Source of the DNA: Mesorhizobium sp. B2-1-8
GTDB taxonomy: Bacteria > Pseudomonadota > Alphaproteobacteria > Rhizobiales > Rhizobiaceae
DNA: 64,000 nt
Assembly (NCBI RefSeq): GCF_006442545.2
Contig: NZ_CP083952.1
Coordinates: 1,729,501 to 1,793,500, forward strand
Direction: 5' to 3'
The translations under genes and the position numbers were made by a program. Below the pieces are notes generated by a model that had not been told where the DNA came from, ran no database searches, and was given only the letters and a program-made list of their open reading frames with translations. This document shows, one piece after another, positions 58,509-64,000 of the stretch. The stretch's first letter is position 1. Each line of letters opens with the position of its first letter.

Positions 58509-58863
58509 CGTCAGCCTCACACTCAGCGGGAAGAGACGCTTTTAGACCATGATGTCTTCATCGGGAAGCAGTTCCGTCCGCACATGGCGCGGCAATCCGC
58601 GCACGACGGTCCACATGTTGTCTGTTTTGTGACTGGCCTGTACGAGCGACGCAAGGTAAGTGGGAAGAACTTCGGTGATGAAAAAAGACGCAAGCACGTC
58701 TATTTCTGCTATGAAGCACTGGCTGTTGCGCCGACCCGGGTTTCGTTTGTGCAATGGCAGCTGTCACATTTTTGCGGTTTTCGTCGGCTTGTGCTTGCGT
58801 GAGGGCGCTGGCGTCCCACCTATAGGCGGTGCTCCCGGGGCAGGGTTTTAGAAGAAAGCAGTC
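58509..58863. promoter_or_regulatory. 355-bp divergent region between sppA and lptC
   Basis: This is the region between two divergent cell-envelope operons. A -10-like CTATAG lies at 58820-58825 for lptC, with CTTGCG at 58794-58799 as a -35, though their spacing of 20 is long. A minus-strand reading of 70 codons (58542-58754) ends in good codon use but is weakly supported. No terminator or dyad longer than 7 bp was seen. Confidence 0.4.
58542..58754 (-). CDS. Doubtful small protein upstream of sppA
   Basis: A 70-codon frame ends WTVVRGLPRHVRTELLPDEDIMV, and this last third has GC3-rich codons like real genes here, while the first half (HKRNPGRRNSQCFIAEID) looks random. A start inside at the internal ATG before WTVV would give about 24 residues. 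It could be a tiny gene or chance. No family is recognised. Confidence 0.25.
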   Translation of the reverse strand: MHKRNPGRRNSQCFIAEIDVLASFFITEVLPTYLASLVQASHKTDNMWTVVRGLPRHVRTELLPDEDIMV

Positions 58864-59577
58864 ATGTTAGCGCGACCGAATGAACCGACCAGCCCGGAGA
58901 CGGAGTTGGCTCTCCCGGCGGATGGCTGGACGCGGGGCGAGGCTTTCAATCGCGCCCAGCGCCATTCGCGCCGCGTGCGCGTGCTCAAATTCGCCGTGCC
59001 CTTGGCCGCCGCGTTGATCGCCGTCGCTTTCCCGGTCTATTCCTATTTCGCCGCCCCTGTTTCCGTCGCGGTACAGGCCGAAGGTACCGCCTTCTCCAAC
59101 GGCAAGCTGGTGATGGCCAATCCCAAACTCAATGGTTTCACCAAGCTGAAGCAGCCCTATTCGATGACGGCGCTGCGGGCGATACAGGATGTGAGCACGC
59201 AAGGCATCATCGAACTCGAAGGCATCGACGCCAAGGTGCCGATCGCTCCCGACAATGTCGCGGCTGTAAAAGCTTCGCGCGGTACCTACGATCGCGACGG
59301 CAACACGATGAAACTGAACAGCGACGTCACCATCACCACGACCGACGGCATGCAGGCGAAGTTCAAATCGGTCTTCCTCGACATGGGCAAAGGCACTATG
59401 AAGACGGATGATCCCGTCGATGTCAGCCGTGGCGGGTCGCAGATCACGGCGGATTCGATGTCGGTCCAGGACAATGGCAAGATCCTGGTGTTCGAGAACA
59501 AAGTTCGTGTCAATATCGATCCCGCCGTTCTGAAGGCGGCTGAGGCAAAGGGCGAAGAAGCGAATGTGGCTCACTAG
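58864..59577 (+). CDS. lptC: LPS export protein LptC
   Basis: This 237-residue single-pass inner-membrane protein has a basic cytoplasmic N-terminus, a transmembrane helix (FAVPLAAALIAVAFPVYSYF, about 44-63), then a periplasmic beta-jellyroll domain with LVMANPKLNGF and NSDVTITTTDGMQAKFKSVFLDMG. It receives LPS from LptB2FG and passes it to LptA. It starts the lptC-lptA-lptB-rpoN-hpf-ptsN block and overlaps lptA by 14 bases. Confidence 0.9.
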   Translation: MLARPNEPTSPETELALPADGWTRGEAFNRAQRHSRRVRVLKFAVPLAAALIAVAFPVYSYFAAPVSVAVQAEGTAFSNGKLVMANPKLNGFTKLKQPYSMTALRAIQDVSTQGIIELEGIDAKVPIAPDNVAAVKASRGTYDRDGNTMKLNSDVTITTTDGMQAKFKSVFLDMGKGTMKTDDPVDVSRGGSQITADSMSVQDNGKILVFENKVRVNIDPAVLKAAEAKGEEANVAH

Positions 59578-60172
59578 TTCGACACGGCTTGCGGCCGCGA
59601 CTTCGGCGCTGTTCCTGCTCAGCCTGGCGCCGTCGCTGGCGCAGTCGGGGGCGGCCAGCCAGGTGTCGGGTCTCAAACTGGCCGGCGACAAGCCGATCCA
59701 GATCGAAAGCGACAAGCTGGAAGTCCACCAGGCCGACAGTGTCGCCATCTTCACGGGCAATGTCACCGTCGTTCAGGGGCCGACGCTGATGAAGGCCGGC
59801 AAGATGATGGTCTACTACGTCAAGGATCCCAACGCGGGTACGAAGGGTACCGAAGCCGCCGGGGCGGCAGCCATGACCGGTTCGGCCAACATCGATCACC
59901 TGGAGATTTCCGACAAGGTCTACATCAAGTCGGATCAGCAGGTTGCGACCGGCGATCAGGGCAGCTTCGACATGAAGAGCCAGGTGCTGGTGCTTTCGGG
60001 CAAAAAGGTCGTCCTGTCGCAAAACGACAATGTCCTGGTCGGCTGCAAGCTCACCGTGCAGATGAAAAGCGGGCTCGCCCAGGTCGATCCATGCGCTGGG
60101 CAGCGTGTCCAGATGTCGATCACACCTCCGCCGAAATCGGATGCGTCGAAATCGGGAGCGACGAACCCCTGA
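59564..60172 (+). CDS. lptA: LPS transport periplasmic protein LptA
   Basis: This 202-residue protein has a signal peptide ([19 protein letters not shown]) and an OstA-type beta-jellyroll that begins [23 protein letters not shown] in spirit, visible as [16 protein letters not shown] and [12 protein letters not shown]. It bridges the periplasm with LptC and LptD to carry LPS. A Gly/Ala-rich insert ([18 protein letters not shown]) lies near residue 95, as in other rhizobia. Its stop overlaps the lptB start by one base. Confidence 0.9.
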   Translation: MWLTSSTRLAAATSALFLLSLAPSLAQSGAASQVSGLKLAGDKPIQIESDKLEVHQADSVAIFTGNVTVVQGPTLMKAGKMMVYYVKDPNAGTKGTEAAGAAAMTGSANIDHLEISDKVYIKSDQQVATGDQGSFDMKSQVLVLSGKKVVLSQNDNVLVGCKLTVQMKSGLAQVDPCAGQRVQMSITPPPKSDASKSGATNP

Positions 60173-60990
60173 TGGTCAGCCTGTCGTCGCTGACGGCGCG
60201 TCTCCCGGGACGGGCCGCAGGCAAGCTTTCGGCTCCGGCCACCGTCACTGTCGACAAGGCGAAGTTCAAGGGAACCTTGATCGCCAAGGGTCTGACCAAG
60301 AGTTACAAGGGCCGCAAGGTCGTCAGCGGCGTCACGCTGGGCGTGCGCGCCGGCGAGGCCGTCGGGCTGCTCGGCCCCAACGGCGCCGGCAAGACGACCT
60401 GTTTCTACATGGTCACCGGCCTGGTGCCGGTGGATGAGGGCACGATCGAGATCGACGGCTTCGACGTCACCTCGATGCCGATGTATCGGCGCGCGCGCCT
60501 CGGCATCGGCTATCTGCCCCAGGAGGCCTCGATCTTCCGCGGCCTCAATGTCGAGCAGAACATCCGCGCCGTGCTCGAAGTGGTCGAAAGGGATCGAAAG
60601 GTCCGCGAGCGCAACCTCGACGAACTGCTCGAGGAATTTCACATCAGCCATCTGCGCAAGGCACCGTCCATGTCGCTCTCGGGCGGCGAAAGGCGGCGCC
60701 TGGAAATCGCGCGCGCGCTGGCGACGCGCCCGGCCTACATGCTGCTCGACGAACCCTTCGCCGGCATCGATCCGATCGCCGTCGCCGACATCCAGCAATT
60801 GGTGCGTCACCTGACGGCGCGGGGCATCGGTGTCCTCATCACCGACCACAATGTGCGTGAGACGCTCGGCCTGATCGACCGTGCCTATATCATCCATGCC
60901 GGCCAGGTGCTGACCCATGGCCGCGCCGACGAAGTGGTGGCAAATCCGGATGTGCGGCGGCTTTATCTCGGCGAGGGTTTCACGCTCTGA
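60172..60990 (+). CDS. lptB: LPS export ABC transporter ATPase LptB
   Basis: This 272-residue ABC ATPase has Walker [10 protein letters not shown], the LptB signature [15 protein letters not shown], Walker [17 protein letters not shown] and the switch His in TDHNVRETL. The N-terminal 35 residues before the ABC core are longer than in E. coli LptB (241 residues), as is usual in rhizobia. It powers LPS extraction with LptFG, which are not encoded here. The ATG at 60172 is within the lptA stop. Confidence 0.95.
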   Translation: MVSLSSLTARLPGRAAGKLSAPATVTVDKAKFKGTLIAKGLTKSYKGRKVVSGVTLGVRAGEAVGLLGPNGAGKTTCFYMVTGLVPVDEGTIEIDGFDVTSMPMYRRARLGIGYLPQEASIFRGLNVEQNIRAVLEVVERDRKVRERNLDELLEEFHISHLRKAPSMSLSGGERRRLEIARALATRPAYMLLDEPFAGIDPIAVADIQQLVRHLTARGIGVLITDHNVRETLGLIDRAYIIHAGQVLTHGRADEVVANPDVRRLYLGEGFTL

Positions 60991-61004
60991 GACCTTCACC
61001 GTCT

Positions 61005-61033
61005 GAGACGGCGAACCGCCCCGTCTCTTTTTT
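61005..61033 (+). terminator. Rho-independent terminator after lptB
   Basis: GAGACGG and CCGTCTC pair over 7 bases around a 9-base loop and are followed by six T. It lies 15 bases after the lptB stop, so rpoN has its own promoter in the 250 bases that follow. Confidence 0.85.
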
Positions 61034-61284
61034 CACGGAATTCCGATCGGAAAGCCATTCTTTCCCGGCTCCTGGAATCGCTCTCAGCGTGAAATTTGTT
61101 TCCTGACACGATTTTTTACGCGCCGACGACCTGTTTTCCGCGATTTTGATCCGGAATAACGCTCCGGTAAGCGAGTTTTGCTAGGCTTTGCCTTGACAAG
61201 CAAAAGCCGGGCCAGTTTCTATGGCAGGCTGGGAAATTCATTCCGGAAGTCCGGACGCGTAGAGGAGGCGTTTGAAACCGAATC

Positions 61285-62811
61285 ATGGCATTAGCGGCGA
61301 AACTACAGCTCCGACAGTCGCAGTCGCTGGTGATGACGCCGCAGCTGATGCAGTCGATTCGGCTGCTGCAGTTCACCCATGCCGAGCTCGAGCATTTCAT
61401 CGACGAGGAGATCGAGCGCAACCCGCTCCTGGAGCGCGCCGAGCCGCAGGACGATGCCGCGAGCGATCAGGCGCAGAAGCCCGAGGCAGAGCCGCAAGCG
61501 GCCCCCGATGGCGACTGGTTCGAGAACGAGACGGCATGGAGCGCAGAGGCGATCTCGGAAAAGCTCGATGCGTCCCTGGAAAACCTGTTTCCCGATGATC
61601 CCGGCACCAGCGAGCGGCTCGGACCCGACCTGACGGCGCAATGGAAATCGGCTTCGGGCAGTGGCGGCGGCTCCTCGTCCGAGGGGCTCGATGCCGGCGA
61701 TATGGCGGCGAGCGCGATCACGCTGCGCGACCATGTCGGCGAGCAGATCGCACTTGCCTTCACCGATCCCGTAGGGCGGCTGATCGCCGGAGAGCTGACC
61801 GACGGGCTCGACGAGACCGGCTATGTCCGGGCCGATCTGGCGGAGATCGCCGCGCGGCTTGGCATCGACGGCGTGGCGGTGGGCAAGGTGCTGGCCGTAT
61901 GCCAGACCTTCGAACCGGCCGGCCTGTTTGCCCGCGATCTCGCGGAATGCCTCTCCCTGCAGCTTGCCGTGCGTGACCGGCTCGATCCGGCGATGAAGGC
62001 GCTGGTCGCCAATCTGGAACTGCTGGCGCGGCGCGATTTCCAGACGCTGAAACGGCTCTGCGGCGTCGACGAGGAGGATTTGCTCGACATGCTGGCCGAA
62101 ATCCGGGCGCTCGACCCGCGGCCGGGCATGGCGTTTTCGGGCGGCGCCAGCGACTCGATCGTCGCCGATGTCGAGGTCCGGGCTGCCAATGACGGCAGCT
62201 GGACCGTCGAGCTCAATGCCGAAACGCTGCCGCGCGTGCTGGTCGACCATATCTATTTCGCCCATGTGTCGCCGCACGCGAAAAACCAGGCGGAGAAGGA
62301 CTTCTTGGCCGAGTGCCTGCAGAACGCCAACTGGCTGACACGCAGCCTCGACCAGCGAGCAAAGACGATCCTCAAAGTGGCCTCGGAAATCGTGCGCCAA
62401 CAGGACGCTTTCCTCGTCCATGGCGTACGCCATCTGAAGCCGCTCAACCTGCGCACGGTGGCAGACGCCATCGGCATGCACGAATCGACGGTCAGCCGAG
62501 TCACCGCGAACAAATACATGCTCACCCCGCGCGGCGTGTTCGAGCTGCGCTATTTCTTCACCGCCTCGATCGCGGCCTCGGGCGGCGGCGACGCGCATTC
62601 CTCCGAAGCGGTGCGTGATCGCATCAGGCAAATGATCGACGAGGAGAAGCCCGTCGATGTGTTGTCGGACGACGCTATCGTCGACATGCTGAGGGAAAGC
62701 GGCGTCGATATCGCCCGGCGCACGGTCGCCAAGTACCGGGAAGGCATGAATATTCCCTCGTCGGTGCAACGCCGGCGCGAGAAGCGGGCGCTCGCCAGCG
62801 CCGGCCGCTAG
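61285..62811 (+). CDS. rpoN: RNA polymerase sigma-54 factor
   Basis: This 508-residue sigma-54 has the Gln-rich region I (QLRQSQSLVMTPQLMQSIRLLQ), an acidic region II, the core-binding region III (from about 130) and the DNA-binding end with the RpoN box ARRTVAKYREG near residue 475. It drives nitrogen fixation, dicarboxylate transport and other genes with enhancer-dependent activators. The unusual spacing of GAGGAGG, 16 bases before the ATG, suggests weak translation or a different start. No in-frame alternative is obvious. Confidence 0.95.
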   Translation: MALAAKLQLRQSQSLVMTPQLMQSIRLLQFTHAELEHFIDEEIERNPLLERAEPQDDAASDQAQKPEAEPQAAPDGDWFENETAWSAEAISEKLDASLENLFPDDPGTSERLGPDLTAQWKSASGSGGGSSSEGLDAGDMAASAITLRDHVGEQIALAFTDPVGRLIAGELTDGLDETGYVRADLAEIAARLGIDGVAVGKVLAVCQTFEPAGLFARDLAECLSLQLAVRDRLDPAMKALVANLELLARRDFQTLKRLCGVDEEDLLDMLAEIRALDPRPGMAFSGGASDSIVADVEVRAANDGSWTVELNAETLPRVLVDHIYFAHVSPHAKNQAEKDFLAECLQNANWLTRSLDQRAKTILKVASEIVRQQDAFLVHGVRHLKPLNLRTVADAIGMHESTVSRVTANKYMLTPRGVFELRYFFTASIAASGGGDAHSSEAVRDRIRQMIDEEKPVDVLSDDAIVDMLRESGVDIARRTVAKYREGMNIPSSVQRRREKRALASAGR

Positions 62812-63075
62812 GCGTTCGCGATTTCCACAGTTTTCGAGTTTCATTGACAAGCCACGGTGAAGTGGCTAGAAGCCCGCCCGCATGAGATGGGCTTGATGCC
62901 CGCTAGCGGATGGTCCGTCACGACAATGACCCGGGACGGTCAAGAAGGCGGCTTGTGATCAACCGGAAAGTTCGGATTTAAATCGGCGCGAGTGACGCCG
63001 CAAAGCTTGTGCGCACGGATCACGAGTATAAACTCGGGCCAGTTTGAAGCCTGAGCAAGGAAGGTCAGTTTTCAG

Positions 63076-63660
63076 ATGAATCTGCGCATATCGGGAAAGC
63101 ACATGGATATCGGCGATGCGTTCCGCACACGCATCAACGATCGTGTCGGCGAAGCGATCGGCAAATATTTCGATCGCGGCTTCGCGGGACACGTCACCGT
63201 CATCAAGTCGGGCTCGCGCTATTCGGCGGATTGCATGATTCGGCTGGATTCCGGCGCCTCGCTGCAGGCCACGGGCGATGCCCAGGATCCGACGCTCGCC
63301 TTCGAGGCCGCCGCCGATCGGCTGGAGACCCGGCTTCGGCGCTACAAGCGCCGTCTGAAATCGCACAATTCGGGCAATGCCAATGGCGAGTTGACCGACA
63401 TTGCCTATACCGTGATGGCACCGCTTGCCGATGACGATGAGGAGATCCCGGAGGATTTCGCACCGGCCATCGTCGCAGAATCGACCATGACGCTGAAGAC
63501 CATGTCGGTGGCGTCGGCGGTCATCGAGCTCGATACCAAGGACAGTCCGGTGGTTGTTTTTCGCAATGCCGGAACCGACCATCTCAACATCGTCTATCGC
63601 CGGCCCGACGGAAACATCGGCTGGATCGATCCGTCCACGACCAAAGTCGCACAGGGATAA
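63076..63660 (+). CDS. hpf: Long-form ribosome hibernation promoting factor
   Basis: This 194-residue protein has an N-terminal RaiA/YfiA fold (about 1-105, LRISGKHMDIGDAFRTRIND, RYKRRLKSHN) and a C-terminal dimerisation domain (about 135-190, PVVVFRNAGTDHLNIVYRRPDG). The long form can form 100S ribosomes by itself. It lies between rpoN and ptsN in this conserved block. A 264-base gap separates it from rpoN with no clear terminator. Confidence 0.92.
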   Translation: MNLRISGKHMDIGDAFRTRINDRVGEAIGKYFDRGFAGHVTVIKSGSRYSADCMIRLDSGASLQATGDAQDPTLAFEAAADRLETRLRRYKRRLKSHNSGNANGELTDIAYTVMAPLADDDEEIPEDFAPAIVAESTMTLKTMSVASAVIELDTKDSPVVVFRNAGTDHLNIVYRRPDGNIGWIDPSTTKVAQG

Positions 63661-63717
63661 AAGCCGGCCGCACGAGGGGTGGGGACTGGCGCGGCAGGCG
63701 AACAAGGATTTTCAAGC

Positions 63718-64000
63718 ATGGATCTGAGCGATCTTATCAGCGTTCCGGCGATTTTGCCGGCGTTGAAGGCGAACTCCAAGAAGCAGCTTCTGCAATTGCT
63801 GTCCGAGCGGGCAGCGGCGATTTCGGGCATTCCGGAACGGGAGGTGTTCGACACCATCCTGCAGCGCGAACGCCTGGGTTCGACGGGCGTCGGCAACGGC
63901 ATCGCCATCCCGCATGGCAAGCTCGCCGGCGTGAAGCGCATCGCCGGCGTTTTCGCCCGGCTGGAGACGCCGGTCGATTTCGAATCGCTGGATGACCAAC
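63718..64000 (+). CDS. ptsN: PTS IIA-like nitrogen regulatory protein (partial, N-terminal)
   Basis: The first 94 residues of EIIA-Ntr are present before the window ends. They read LSDLISVPAILPALKANSKK, ISGIPEREVFDTILQRERLG, then GIAIPHGK with the phosphorylated His. This protein links nitrogen and carbon status through PTS-Ntr phosphorelay and affects potassium channels and polyhydroxybutyrate. The ATG at 63718 follows AAGGATTTTCAAGC. The C-terminus is outside the window. Confidence 0.93.
   Translation, partial: MDLSDLISVPAILPALKANSKKQLLQLLSERAAAISGIPEREVFDTILQRERLGSTGVGNGIAIPHGKLAGVKRIAGVFARLETPVDFESLDDQ

Overview
The window is chromosomal DNA of an alphaproteobacterium of the order Hyphomicrobiales (Rhizobiales), most likely Mesorhizobium or a close relative. 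The evidence is high GC with strong GC3 bias, very many sugar ABC transporters with dedicated LacI/GntR regulators, the lptC-lptA-lptB-rpoN-hpf-ptsN block, a cysG-DUF2849-cysI-cysH-DUF934 sulfur operon, an olsB ornithine-lipid gene, and a probable alpha-r7-type sRNA beside polA. No rRNA, tRNA, CRISPR array, transposase or prophage was found. The accessory character comes from catabolic islands, gene remnants and small palindromic or tandem repeats.

Layout. 1-990: divergent phnG (cut by the window edge) and phnF with a perfect operator palindrome between them. 998-9828: a minus-strand sugar or sugar-acid operon (UxaA-family dehydratase, aldo/keto reductase, CUT2 ABC transporter, Zn-dependent dehydrogenase) divergent from an unusual GntR regulator with two DNA-binding domains. 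9897-13160: a periplasmic copper-handling cluster (DUF2946, PCu(A)C, YcnI-like, CopC-CopD fusion). 13313-14740: gnd. 14737-23619: a LacI-controlled CUT1 sugar transporter with a TIM-barrel isomerase, a Gfo/Idh/MocA dehydrogenase and an aldo/keto reductase. 23857-35093: housekeeping genes (zur, polA, an sRNA, an M20 peptidase, rnd, ppa, a PBP1A) mixed with small membrane and hypothetical proteins.

35172-38580: SDR and MDR oxidoreductases, an AraC regulator, a remnant of a KefB/YbaL antiporter and a host-attachment-type protein. 38963-43850: sulfate assimilation (siroheme synthase, sulfite reductase, APS reductase) interrupted before DUF934 by a 133-bp palindromic element. 44095-48787: a DJ-1/PfpI protein, a fatty-acid desaturase, grpE, a TRIC-type channel framed by two sets of heptamer repeats, and olsB with a Pho-box-like site. 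49016-58508: a hybrid histidine kinase, an AcuI-like oxidoreductase, lspA, two RNA methyltransferases, a truncated WYL regulator, an ornithine-cyclodeaminase-family gene, and sppA-ihfB-lapA. 58864-64000: LPS export genes, rpoN, hpf and the start of ptsN.

The observations I rate highest are the sRNA at about 27423-27569 with three C-rich loops and a regulatory palindrome upstream, the substituted proofreading motif of PolA, the two-headed GntR regulator with matching dyads in its target promoters, the heptamer inverted repeats around the TRIC gene, and the Pho-box-like site before olsB. I did not find a convincing wholly new defence or mobile system. Family names rest on reading motifs in the translated sequence, not on database searches.
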